Shown: positions 17,959 to 25,880, counted from the stretch's first letter. The stretch is DNA of 64,000 nucleotides from Motilimonas cestriensis (GCF_021295315.1 NZ_JAIMJA010000008.1:124001-188000); one strand, 5' to 3'. Program-made: numbers and translations. Notes: generated by a model from the letters alone, not told the origin.

Positions 17959-18060
17959 TCAAAGCCGCTTTAAAAACCGCCAAAGCATCCAAATACTGAA
18001 ACTGGTTGCGCCGACAAAGCCTATTTGCAGACATAGAAAAAACAAATTTAAGCTTTGCAT
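17959..18060 (-). CDS. candidate 33-residue single-span membrane protein
   Basis: Not annotated by length-based gene finders but well supported: ATG at 18060 preceded by AAAGGAG with 5-base spacing, then 33 codons to TGA. The product starts MQSLNLFFLCLQIGFVGA, forms one hydrophobic helix (about 5-27) and ends with a basic RFLKRL tail, predicting a C-in orientation. The ribosome site is one arm of a perfect hairpin (see 18063-18088), suggesting translational control. It lies downstream of aroG on the same strand but beyond a strong terminator, so it probably has its own promoter. I do not recognise a family. Confidence 0.55.
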   Translation of the reverse strand: MQSLNLFFLCLQIGFVGATSFSIWMLWRFLKRL

Positions 18061-18062
18061 AT

Positions 18063-18088
18063 CGTCTCCTTTAGGTGTGTTGGAGACG
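18063..18088 (-). promoter_or_regulatory. hairpin masking the ribosome binding site of the 33-residue ORF
   Basis: CGTCTCC (18082-18088 read on the minus strand) pairs perfectly with GGAGACG (18063-18069) across a 12-nt loop. The GGAG arm is the Shine-Dalgarno of the ORF starting at 18060. Folding would hide it, as in RNA thermometers or small-RNA-opened leaders. Function is inferred. Confidence 0.5.
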
Positions 18089-18184
18089 CTATTATCGTTA
18101 GTGGTAGCCAAACGTACCATTGGGGATTTCCTAGATATATCTATTTAAGCGGTTTTTGTTTTTCGATATAACTCTAATTAAATA

Positions 18185-18219
18185 AAAAAGCCAGTTAAGG
18201 TAAACTCAACTGGCTTTTT
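18185..18219. terminator. bidirectional rho-independent terminator
   Basis: AAGCCAGTT/AACTGGCTT stem with an 11-nt loop, A-run before and T-run after (18184-18189 and 18215-18220). It sits 23 bases past the aroG stop and works for minus-strand transcription; it can also stop plus-strand read-through from metC. Confidence 0.85.
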
Positions 18220-18242
18220 TGTATGACTAAATAGGGTGATAT

Positions 18243-19298
18243 TTAGGCGTTACGACGGGTTGCAACAGCATCCGCTAATTGGCGCAATACGGTTTCTGTG
18301 TCATCCCAACCAATACAAGCATCAGTAATGCTTTGGCCATAGGTTGCCGCTTTGCCGTCAACCAGATCTTGGCGACCTTCGACAAGATGGCTCTCAATCA
18401 TCACGCCAAATATTGCTTTATTACCTGCTGCGATCTGACCTGCAACGTCGGTAGACACTTCAAGCTGCTTTTTATACTGCTTACTTGAGTTGGCATGGCT
18501 GAAGTCGATCATGGCTTTTTCTGGTAACCCTGCTTTCGCCAAGTCATTGCAGATAGCTTCAACATGCTGGGCGCTGTAGTTAGGCTCTTTACCACCGCGT
18601 AAAATGATATGGCAATCAGGGTTACCTGTCGTGGAGACAATCGCTGAGTGGCCAAACTTAGTAACAGATAAAAAGTGATGCGGTGCACTGGCTGAGCCAA
18701 TGGCGTCAATCGCGACTTTAATGGTGCCATCGGTACCGTTTTTGAAACCGACTGGGCAAGATAAGCCAGAAGACAGTTCACGATGGACTTGAGACTCAGT
18801 TGTGCGTGCGCCAATGGCACCCCAAGACATTAAATCACCGACATACTGTGGTGAAATCATGTCTAAAAATTCGCTTGCTGTTGGCATGCCAAGTTCGTTT
18901 AAATCAAGTAGTAATTTACGGCCAATACGTAAACCATCATTGATTTGGAAGCTGTCGTTCATGTACGGGTCATTAATTAGCCCTTTCCAGCCAACGGTGG
19001 TACGTGGTTTTTCAAAATAAACACGCATCACAATTTCTAGGTTATCTTTTAATTCTTCGCGTAATGTTAGTAGTTTTTTACCATATTCAACCGCTGCTTG
19101 GGTATCGTGAATTGAGCAAGGACCAATGACAACAACTAAGCGATCGTCTTGATCGTTGAGAATATTTTGAATCGCAGCTCGTCCTTGATATACAGTCGCA
19201 GACACTTTTTCTGTTGCTGGATATTTCTCTAATACGGCAATTGGTGGTAAAAGTTCTTTGGTTTCGCGAATGCGAAGGTCATCCGTTTGGTACTGCAT
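18243..19298 (-). CDS. aroG: 3-deoxy-7-phosphoheptulonate synthase (AroG type)
   Basis: A 351-residue class I DAHP synthase, the first enzyme of aromatic amino acid synthesis, condensing PEP and erythrose-4-phosphate. The N terminus (QTDDLRIRETKELLPPIAVL) closely follows the E. coli AroG isozyme, pointing to phenylalanine feedback. IGPCSIHD carries the metal-binding cysteine; GARTTESQ, KNGTDG and a C-terminal DFSHANS are also conserved. I prefer ATG 19298, with GAG 8 bases upstream, over GTG 19307. It is monocistronic, ending in a strong terminator. No leader peptide rich in Phe or Tyr is evident. Confidence 0.92.
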   Translation of the reverse strand: MQYQTDDLRIRETKELLPPIAVLEKYPATEKVSATVYQGRAAIQNILNDQDDRLVVVIGPCSIHDTQAAVEYGKKLLTLREELKDNLEIVMRVYFEKPRTTVGWKGLINDPYMNDSFQINDGLRIGRKLLLDLNELGMPTASEFLDMISPQYVGDLMSWGAIGARTTESQVHRELSSGLSCPVGFKNGTDGTIKVAIDAIGSASAPHHFLSVTKFGHSAIVSTTGNPDCHIILRGGKEPNYSAQHVEAICNDLAKAGLPEKAMIDFSHANSSKQYKKQLEVSTDVAGQIAAGNKAIFGVMIESHLVEGRQDLVDGKAATYGQSITDACIGWDDTETVLRQLADAVATRRNA

Positions 19299-19430
19299 AA
19301 TATTCACTCGTTAGTTTTGGCCGAGTACATCGGCAACTCTTATCCCTTTGGCTAGATAATGTACCAGCCTTCACCTATCTGGCGCAAATTTAGCTGATAG
19401 ATTTAAAGACTGTTTATGCTTATTTTTAGC

Positions 19431-19916
19431 TTAAATAGTCAGTTCTGATCGTTCGAGCAAATTACTTAGGATTTGGCTTGCTTGTTTTCGCGCTAACGCT
19501 AAGTCTTGTTGCTCTAATGTGGCATCAAATTCGCCTAATTCAGGAAACAATTTGTACATCATCGGATCGGGATACATGTTGACCACATCGATGGTAATAC
19601 TTTTAGGTACTTCAAAAAAAACAAATTTCTCAGGATCGATAAAACTTTTCAGTTTTTCCGCTAAGCGTGATGCGGTTAAGGCTTCAATAAAGAACTCTTC
19701 GCTGTTGTCTGTATTATCCCACTCTCCAATAGCGAGTTGCGCGCGATAGGGCAGCTCTTCGGAAATATCATCTTTTTCGAGGTATAGCGCATGAAGTAAA
19801 TGGGGGGTTTTACTTTCATCTATCCACAACCCCATTAGTTTAATGTCAGGGTTAGCGATAAACAACTGAGGAAGCTGCTCTAAGGTTTGCACTAATAGCT
19901 GGTTACTTTTTATCAT
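19431..19916 (-). CDS. conserved-looking hypothetical acidic protein
   Basis: A 161-residue soluble, acidic protein I do not recognise. It has no signal peptide, TM helix or cysteine. Features: alternating beta-like segments (IKLMGLWID, FVFFEVPKSITIDVVNMYPDPMMYKL) and a helical C terminus (about 130-158) rich in Leu, Gln and Ala. Codon use resembles its neighbours and the ATG at 19916 starts a single open frame, so it is very likely a real gene. It lies 123 bases upstream of aroG on the same strand and is divergent from mgsA; the perfect FNR box at 20044-20057 lies between them and could act on either gene. Confidence 0.65.
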   Translation of the reverse strand: MIKSNQLLVQTLEQLPQLFIANPDIKLMGLWIDESKTPHLLHALYLEKDDISEELPYRAQLAIGEWDNTDNSEEFFIEALTASRLAEKLKSFIDPEKFVFFEVPKSITIDVVNMYPDPMMYKLFPELGEFDATLEQQDLALARKQASQILSNLLERSELTI

Positions 19917-20043
19917 TGCACACTCTAAACACGGTTAGTGGATTGGCATTTTGCGACAATCACATCAAAGAAAAATTGTTTTAGCACAATTTGAGCGAAC
20001 TTAGCGTGACAAGCACTAGATGTTTTGACTATTCACGGGTAAA

Positions 20044-20057
20044 TTGATTTGTATCAA
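20044..20057. promoter_or_regulatory. perfect FNR-type box
   Basis: TTGATTTGTATCAA matches the FNR consensus TTGAT-N4-ATCAA exactly. It lies 129 bases upstream of the mgsA start and 128 bases upstream of the divergent 161-residue gene, suggesting oxygen-responsive control of one or both. Confidence 0.7.
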
Positions 20058-20185
20058 GCAAATATAAAAGCGGAACCATTTGTTGGTAGCGAGTTAATCA
20101 TAGAATGAAAGCTTGTTAGCAGGGTTCCATAAATAAATAACGAAACAGCTAAACTCTCAGAGTGCTAGGCTGTCGCAAGGAGTTA

Positions 20186-20647
20186 ATGGTGAACTATACC
20201 ACTCGAACTATGGCGAGCAACAAACGCATTGCTCTTGTTGCTCATGATCATAAAAAAGCGGATTTATTAGCATGGGCAACTAAAAAAGCTGAGCAACTTA
20301 AGTTACATCACTTATTTGCTACAGGCACCACAGGGACTTTGTTGAGTAAAGAAGTAGGCCTGCCCGTTAAATGTTTATTGTCGGGGCCAATGGGCGGCGA
20401 CCAGCAATTAGGTGCGCTGATTGCTGAAGGAGAAATTGATGTGATGATCTTTTTCTGGGACCCCCTCAACGCTGTCCCACATGACCCGGATGTAAAAGCA
20501 TTATTGCGCTTAGCCGCCGTGTGGAACATCCCTTGTGCAACCAATAAATCCAGCGCTAACTTTTTAATGAATTCAGAGTTTATGAATAATCCGTGTGAGA
20601 TTGAAATTCCGGATTATGCTGGCTATTTAGCTGAGCGAACTCAGTAA
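20186..20647 (+). CDS. mgsA: methylglyoxal synthase MgsA
   Basis: A 153-residue cytoplasmic enzyme converting dihydroxyacetone phosphate to methylglyoxal and phosphate, an overflow route of glycolysis. It aligns along its length with E. coli Mgs[10 protein letters not shown], the GTTGTLLS phosphate loop, GPMGGDQQ with the catalytic aspartate, and [20 protein letters not shown] with the active-site Asp and His. AAGGAG lies 3 bases before the ATG at 20186 and 6 before a GTG at 20189; both give nearly the same protein. An upstream in-frame GTG (20162) is unlikely. A small AAGCCAGC/GCTGGCTT hairpin follows the stop but lacks a T-run. Confidence 0.93.
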   Translation: MVNYTTRTMASNKRIALVAHDHKKADLLAWATKKAEQLKLHHLFATGTTGTLLSKEVGLPVKCLLSGPMGGDQQLGALIAEGEIDVMIFFWDPLNAVPHDPDVKALLRLAAVWNIPCATNKSSANFLMNSEFMNNPCEIEIPDYAGYLAERTQ

Positions 20648-20715
20648 TCGCGCTTTATCCAAGCCAGCTTTGCTGGCTTAGTCTCCCGCCTTAGAAATTG
20701 ATTAAGGAAGGTCTG

Positions 20716-22644
20716 ATGACTTCTCAAACTACCGCTACGTCACCGCAACTCAGTCAGATAACCATATTCCCGATAAAATCGACTGCAGGTATTCATTTAA
20801 ATCACTCTTTTGTTGAAGAAAAAGGTCTTATTTTTGACCGGCGCTTTGTGTTAGTAGACAACAAAGGGAAGTTTATCACCGCACGCACTCATCCACGGTT
20901 AGCCTTAGTGCATAGTGCTATTAGTGAAGATGGTTTTCATGTACGCGCGCCAGGCATGCCTGCCCTTGAAATAAATAAAAATGAATTTGGTCATTTGTAT
21001 GCCGAGGTAGAAATTTGGGGCACAACAGTACAAGGGCAGTGGTGTCATAAAAACTATGACACTTGGTTTAGTGACTATTTAGACCAGCCTTGCCGGTTAT
21101 TATTTTTTGGCGAACAAAGTGAACGCTTTGTTTCTGGTCATCAAACCCAAGTCAGCTTTGCTGATGGCTATCCATTATTACTGATTTCAGAAGCGTCATT
21201 GGCCGATTTGAATGAACGCGCTGATGAAACTGTGCTGATGGATCAGTTTCGACCTAACTTAGTGGTCAAAGGTTGCAGTGCATTTGCGGAAGACAGTTGG
21301 AAGGTGATTCAAATAGGTGAAGTGAAATTTGCTTTAGTTAAGCCTTGTTCTCGCTGTGTTTTTACCACCTTAGACCCACTCACAGGAGAAAAAAGTCCTG
21401 TTAATGAGCCCTTGAATACGTTGCAAAAGTACCGTAAAGGGGAAGATGGACAGGTATATTTTGGCCAAAACTTGGTGGCGCTAAACAGTGGTAAAATTTC
21501 GGTGTTTGATACGGTTGAAGTGCTGGAATATCATCAGCCAATTGAATATGTTAATCATGCCCCTAAGGTGCGTGAAATCAGCAATGTTGATGATCGGCTT
21601 GACTGGCCAAAGCAACAGGCTAAGTCATTGCTGTGCGTTGCAGTAACGGAAGAAAGTCATGATGTAAAAACCTTTCGCTTTAGCTGCCCAACCCTCCCAA
21701 GGTTTAGTTATTTAGCGGGCCAGTACATCAATATTGAGGTGGTAATAAATAATAAACCTTATAAGCGTACTTATACCTTATCGTCAACACCAACTCGCCC
21801 TGATTTATTGAGCATCACCGTGAAAAAACTGTCCGATGGAATGGTGTCATCTTGGCTTCATGATCATTTAACTGTTGGTGATAGTATTAGTGCAATAGCG
21901 CCTGCTGGCAGTTTTCACCTACAAAAGGCTTTGCCTGAAGCGCCTCTACTATTGATTTCAGCTGGCGTGGGTATAACGCCTATATTGGCCATGCTCAGAG
22001 CAATCACCGATCAACATCAAGCGCGGGATATTGTGTTTATCCATGGCGCGAAAACGGTAAAAGACTTAATTGCTTACCAAGAGCTTAATTTCTTTAGCTC
22101 GTTGCTTCCTAAACTCTCTATTCATTACTTTTTGAGCCGTGAAACTCAACACGATTCCCATCAAGAAATAGCTGGGTCAAAAGCTGAGTTACATTACGGA
22201 CACATAAACCAAGCTGCATTAGCCACTGTCTCCGATCTCTCTGAGCGTACGACCTTTGTTTGCGGCCCCAATATGTTTATGGAGCAAATAAAACAATCAT
22301 TACTGCAGTTAGGTTTACCCGAAGCGCAGTATTTTGATGAAAGCTTCGGTCAGAAAGCCAGTTTTGGTGGCAGCAAAAAACAGGTCAATATTTTGTTTGA
22401 TAGTTGGGATACGTATGTTGAAGGCGATAATCAACTGACATTATTAGAGCAGGCGGAACAAGCAGGATTGAGCTTGCCTTTTTCTTGTCGTGGCGGTATG
22501 TGTGGCGCCTGCAAAGTGCAATTACATTCCGGTGAAGTAAGGCGACTAAGTGATTCAGCTTTGACGCCTGATGAAATTGAAGCAGGTGTGGTGCTTGCTT
22601 GTAGTTGCGTACCGCAGTCTGATCTGGTGATAGGACAAACTTGA
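20716..22644 (+). CDS. MOSC domain-ferredoxin reductase-2Fe2S ferredoxin fusion
   Basis: A 642-residue cytoplasmic redox protein. Domains: MOSC N-terminal beta barrel (about 10-120), MOSC molybdenum-cofactor-binding domain (about 130-270, with a cysteine in KPCSRCVFTT and DQFRPNLVV), FAD-binding reductase (about 295-395, RTYTLSST), NAD-binding (about 405-530, SAGVGITPILAML, CGPNMF) and C-terminal 2Fe-2S ferredoxin with C591, C596, C599 and C629. It combines E. coli YcbX (MOSC plus ferredoxin) with an Hcr-like reductase. YcbX acts on N-hydroxylated compounds; a self-sufficient NAD(P)H-driven version is the inference here. AAGGAAGG precedes the ATG; the TTG at 20698 is unlikely. Confidence 0.88.
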   Translation: MTSQTTATSPQLSQITIFPIKSTAGIHLNHSFVEEKGLIFDRRFVLVDNKGKFITARTHPRLALVHSAISEDGFHVRAPGMPALEINKNEFGHLYAEVEIWGTTVQGQWCHKNYDTWFSDYLDQPCRLLFFGEQSERFVSGHQTQVSFADGYPLLLISEASLADLNERADETVLMDQFRPNLVVKGCSAFAEDSWKVIQIGEVKFALVKPCSRCVFTTLDPLTGEKSPVNEPLNTLQKYRKGEDGQVYFGQNLVALNSGKISVFDTVEVLEYHQPIEYVNHAPKVREISNVDDRLDWPKQQAKSLLCVAVTEESHDVKTFRFSCPTLPRFSYLAGQYINIEVVINNKPYKRTYTLSSTPTRPDLLSITVKKLSDGMVSSWLHDHLTVGDSISAIAPAGSFHLQKALPEAPLLLISAGVGITPILAMLRAITDQHQARDIVFIHGAKTVKDLIAYQELNFFSSLLPKLSIHYFLSRETQHDSHQEIAGSKAELHYGHINQAALATVSDLSERTTFVCGPNMFMEQIKQSLLQLGLPEAQYFDESFGQKASFGGSKKQVNILFDSWDTYVEGDNQLTLLEQAEQAGLSLPFSCRGGMCGACKVQLHSGEVRRLSDSALTPDEIEAGVVLACSCVPQSDLVIGQT

Positions 22645-22659
22645 TTGGGTATAAATGTC

Positions 22660-22687
22660 AAAAAGGCGTCGAAAGTGACGCCTTTTT
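22660..22687. terminator. bidirectional rho-independent terminator
   Basis: AAAAAGGCGTC/GACGCCTTTTT stem (22660-22670 with 22677-22687), 6-nt loop. It sits between convergent genes, the MOSC fusion and the SieB-like gene, and serves both. Confidence 0.9.
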
Positions 22688-22712
22688 GGCTATATAACAG
22701 AGGAAGAAGGGT

Positions 22713-23306
22713 TTAGCTGCGCATGCCGATAAAATTTTGACGGGCATATTCAGGACGCGCAGACTTTAATAGCTCTACTTCAGCTTCTGTCATCTTGCCT
22801 TGTGGTAGTCCCAGTAGTTTATGGGTTAATAAAGGTCGGGCAGCTAAGTTGATTGATAATTTCACAATGCGGCGTTCACCGTTTATTTCTTGGGTGGATA
22901 AGGCGGGCACTAATACCCCAGCTTCCAATAAATTCGCCACTGCTGGCTCATTTAGTGGCAGCGACAACATGTTTTTACGTTGGATAATGTATTCACGTAG
23001 TACGGCCTTTTCTTCAAAATCTAAGCGTTTGATCATGCTCATCATGCGCTTATTTTGTTCTTCCTGTTCGGTTCTGTGGGTTAATCTAAAGTGTATGAAT
23101 AACAGTAGCTTAGCAATGAAGTATGAGGCGCTAACAATAATGGCTACGCTTAAGTAGGGACTGAGCTGGCTGCGCAGCGCCAGCATGTTCAATGTTTGCG
23201 CTAGTCCATCAGGCAGCAACACAATAAATATGCTTGCAAGTAATAACCAGGCCATTAGTAAGCTGATTTGTACATTCATTGAAAATTGCGTGATGATTTG
23301 TTTCAT
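22713..23306 (-). CDS. SieB-like (superinfection exclusion B family) membrane protein
   Basis: A 197-residue protein with two N-terminal TM helices (about 13-33 and 50-75), a charged linker (HRTEQEEQNKR) and a cytoplasmic domain with LDFEEKAVLREYIIQRKN and NLLEAGVLV. This layout and length recall the SieB family, named for the lambda protein that blocks other phages, but relatives are common in bacterial chromosomes without prophage. No phage genes are nearby. GGGATG precedes the ATG. Family assignment is from pattern memory and moderate; a role in phage defence is not shown by the sequence. Confidence 0.6.
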   Translation of the reverse strand: MKQIITQFSMNVQISLLMAWLLLASIFIVLLPDGLAQTLNMLALRSQLSPYLSVAIIVSASYFIAKLLLFIHFRLTHRTEQEEQNKRMMSMIKRLDFEEKAVLREYIIQRKNMLSLPLNEPAVANLLEAGVLVPALSTQEINGERRIVKLSINLAARPLLTHKLLGLPQGKMTEAEVELLKSARPEYARQNFIGMRS

Positions 23307-23420
23307 GTGACATCCCCTGTTTACCCAATAAGAATTAACACTAGCGTGAACTCTCTATTCTTTTACTGGATAATGTAAAGCAAAAATGATGCCAAGGATG
23401 ATTAGGCGTGATGGTAAGAA

Positions 23421-23464
23421 AAAGCGGCAGCCACAACAAAGAATATTTGTTTAACTTGCCGCTT
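23421..23464 (-). terminator. stem-loop with T-run on the minus strand
   Basis: AAGCGGCA (23421-23428) pairs with TGCCGCTT (23457-23464); an inner AACAAA/TTTGTT pair shortens the loop. Reading the minus strand, TTTTTCTT follows the stem. It lies 38 bases beyond the stop of the 51-residue ORF at 23502 and could end its transcript. Confidence 0.55.
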
Positions 23465-23501
23465 GTGCTTGAAGAGGTTTTGTTATGTTCCAGAAGCGAT
23501 G

Positions 23502-23657
23502 TTACAACAATGAAATAAGGTGCAATTGGCCGCGCCAAAATTCGCCGGAAAAGTCTCTAATTGAAACTAATCCAGATTTGACATCATAACTAATCACTAC
23601 GCCTTCACTGAAATCTAGGTTCCGTCTAGGATATGAAACCAATTTTCCAACCCACAT
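23502..23657 (-). CDS. candidate 51-residue small protein
   Basis: An ATG-to-TAA frame of 51 codons in an otherwise empty 427-base gap. The product begins MWVGKLVSYPRR and contains VVISYDVKSGLVSIRD and GEFWRG, a pattern of short beta strands with alternating hydrophobic residues that looks protein-like rather than random. A stem-loop with a minus-strand T-run follows. Against it: a stop lies just upstream of the ATG and no clear ribosome site is seen. It could be the 3' cistron of the arginase-family transcript or sit upstream of the SieB-like gene. Family unknown. Confidence 0.4.
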   Translation of the reverse strand: MWVGKLVSYPRRNLDFSEGVVISYDVKSGLVSIRDFSGEFWRGQLHLISLL

Positions 23658-23733
23658 AAGCTAAGTTCGCTAAGTCTAAATTAAGCTTGCCTATCTTAAG
23701 CGGGTTATATGACATTATCCTTACCCGAGCTGT

Positions 23734-24669
23734 TTATTTTGCCAGTTGGCTGATTAAGCGTGCCGCTACATTAGCCGTGCAACTGTCTTGATCAAAGTTG
23801 GGGTTGTATTCACATATATCGGCTAACTTCAATTTGTCTCCGGCATTTTTCTTGATGGTAATAAGCAGGTGCTCAAGTAGCTCTAAAGGCATGCCATAGG
23901 CCGCTGGGGCACTCACTCCTGGCGCAATGTAGGCGGGCAATACGGCTAAGTCGATGCTGATGTAAATGGCATCAACTTCGCTGATAAACGAGCGAACCCC
24001 GGCTTTAATTGTGTCTATGTTGTTCCAGTGTAAATCGGTATCGTATTTATATTGCACTTGGTGCTCGTTGGCGCGAGCAAACAGGGCTTGGCTATTACTT
24101 ATTTTGCTAACACCTAAACAAAGGTAGCTTAATTGACGTTGTTGCTCGTTGGCCCGTTTCATAATTTGAAAGAACTGACTACCTGATGAGCCGCCGTCTT
24201 GATCGCTGCGAATATCAAAATGGGTATCAAAATTAATTACGCCAATTTTCTTTCCGGCATCAATATGTTGCTCTAGTCCTTGATAGCCACCGTAAGCTAG
24301 TTCTTGGCCGCCGCCCAAAATAATAGGAAAGTGACCTTGAGTGAGTATATTACCCACCATCACCCCCAAATCTTGCTGCGCTTTTGCCAGTTCAAACCAC
24401 TCACAATCTAAGTTGCCAGCATCATAGACAGGTGTTTCTAAGTGCCAAGCTAGATTAGCAAGGGCGCGGCGGATGGCCTCCGGACCTTTTGCTGCGCCGT
24501 GTCGACCTTTACTTTTACGAACACCTAAATCACAAGGGAAACCAACTAAGCAGGTGCCAGGTGTATCGTCTGGGGCCAGTTTGGTTACCTTGTTGTGCCA
24601 GCGAAGCGCTAGCTCACTTTCTTCACGGTCTTGTTTGCCTAGCCAGAGAGGGGAAGATATGTTTGTCAT
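23734..24669 (-). CDS. arginase/formimidoylglutamase (HutG) family protein lacking two metal ligands
   Basis: A 311-residue ureohydrolase-fold protein most like HutG, which splits formimidoylglutamate in histidine breakdown (NKGRHGA-type RHGAAKGPEAIRRALANLAWH, LGVSKISN, APGVSAPAAYG). The family needs six manganese ligands. Here D148, H150 and D152 (NFDTHFDIR) and D240 (SIDL) are present. But the histidine of GGGHE is Gln122 (GGGQE) and the second Asp of SIDLD is Ala242 (SIDLAV). It may therefore be catalytically dead or use one metal. ATG 24669 is preferred over TTG 24684. No other hut genes are in the window. The rest of the protein is well conserved, which argues against simple decay. Confidence 0.8.
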   Translation of the reverse strand: MTNISSPLWLGKQDREESELALRWHNKVTKLAPDDTPGTCLVGFPCDLGVRKSKGRHGAAKGPEAIRRALANLAWHLETPVYDAGNLDCEWFELAKAQQDLGVMVGNILTQGHFPIILGGGQELAYGGYQGLEQHIDAGKKIGVINFDTHFDIRSDQDGGSSGSQFFQIMKRANEQQRQLSYLCLGVSKISNSQALFARANEHQVQYKYDTDLHWNNIDTIKAGVRSFISEVDAIYISIDLAVLPAYIAPGVSAPAAYGMPLELLEHLLITIKKNAGDKLKLADICEYNPNFDQDSCTANVAARLISQLAK

Positions 24670-24798
24670 TGTTATATGTCTCAATATGTTAGCAGGTTTC
24701 AGTGTGGCACATTTAGGCTCAACTAAAACCTAGAATACAGGCCAAAATGAACAAAAATAATACAACTGTGAACTGTCCCAAATGTTTTTCAACCCGGT

Positions 24799-25731
24799 TT
24801 AAAAACAGAGGGACTCACAAGCCAATCCATCACCGTCATTATCGAGTCGATCAACGCCGCAACTATTAAGATAAAACTGCGCTTCTTGGCAGCTTGTCAT
24901 TTGGTTGCAGTAATATTTATCTTGGCAGCTAAACGTTTCGATATTTGGCTCTGCTTTATCCGTTAATTGACACAAGCTATGTAGTGCTTGTTTATTGGTG
25001 TTGTATTGTTGAAATAGGGATAAGTGAGAGTGTTGCTCTAATTGAGCAACAGTGACTTGAAACTGATGGATTTCTGATAGCGAGAAGCCTTGATGGGGCA
25101 TAATAAAGGCCATACTGGTGTTTGCTGCCTGCGGTGCTAAATAAGCCTTAAAATAGGCGGAGGGAATACGTACCTTATTATTAATCCAGAGGTTATCTTC
25201 TCTGTTGTAAATTGGACCAGTCACTACCTTTAAGCTGCCCAGCTGCTGGGTACATTGACGCTCCCATGCTTCGAGCTCAGCCCAGCCTTGACGATTAAAC
25301 TCGGGCCGTTGCGGGGCAATATTACTCATTAAATAAGACTGTTTGGCAGATGCAACAGAGAAGTCCATAGACGCTGCTGGCGCTAAATGGCCGCGGTCAT
25401 AGCCCGAGCCGATATAGTCTGCTGATGCCACTTGGACCGCAAGTGGCAATGAAGCATCGCGACTAAATGATTCGACGGTTGCAAAGCCTGAGATACTTTC
25501 AGGGGTTAAGGTGTAGCTTACCCAGTCTGCAACCCCGTTTAGATAGTTAAAGCCAACGCTATAGCCATCGCGGCAGATCACTTGATCTGGTTGACTAGGC
25601 ATATGGTTTGTTGAACAGGTGATGAATGACTCTGAATCTATATTTGCTGCTTGGGAGCCTTCTAGGGGCGTATTACTTGATTGGCAAGCGAGCAACAAAC
25701 TGGACAAACTGATGATGAGTAGTCTTCGCAT
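24799..25731 (-). CDS. lipoprotein DNA/RNA non-specific endonuclease with excalibur-like tail
   Basis: A 310-residue exported nuclease of the NucA/EndoG (beta-beta-alpha metal) family. A lipobox (SLLLAC, Cys16) predicts membrane anchoring. The active site reads YDRGHLAPAA (111-120; His115 as base) followed by NIAPQRPEFNRQGW (137-150) with the metal-binding Asn146. The C terminus (about 285-310) holds DNDGDGLACE, the calcium-binding excalibur pattern, with several cysteines likely in disulphides. Such enzymes may digest extracellular DNA as nutrient or in biofilm, which is inference. It is divergent from the GH84 gene. About 114 bases separate it from the arginase-family gene start. Confidence 0.87.
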   Translation of the reverse strand: MRRLLIISLSSLLLACQSSNTPLEGSQAANIDSESFITCSTNHMPSQPDQVICRDGYSVGFNYLNGVADWVSYTLTPESISGFATVESFSRDASLPLAVQVASADYIGSGYDRGHLAPAASMDFSVASAKQSYLMSNIAPQRPEFNRQGWAELEAWERQCTQQLGSLKVVTGPIYNREDNLWINNKVRIPSAYFKAYLAPQAANTSMAFIMPHQGFSLSEIHQFQVTVAQLEQHSHLSLFQQYNTNKQALHSLCQLTDKAEPNIETFSCQDKYYCNQMTSCQEAQFYLNSCGVDRLDNDGDGLACESLCF

Positions 25732-25880
25732 AAATACCGCTTATATTGAGTCTTTTGTTATTAATTTAGGCGTAAGTCCGAGTATGTGCCAGCTCATAAG
25801 GATAACCTGTGAGCTAGCCCCTTAGATTTCCATTACTTTTTGCTTTATGCTGAAGGAAATGAATAGCGAGGGATACGATA

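Noticed and set aside
17954-18148. 64-codon plus-strand frame after metC
   Set aside because: It is antisense to the better supported 33-residue ORF and has no ribosome site.
23341-23538. 65-codon minus-strand frame
   Set aside because: It overlaps the 51-residue candidate and the stem-loop, with random-looking composition.
24747-24880. Plus-strand frame starting MNKNNTTVNCPKCFSTRF, zinc-finger-like
   Set aside because: It overlaps the 3' end of the nuclease gene on the other strand, has one CxxC only, no ribosome site, and becomes Arg/His-rich after 20 residues.
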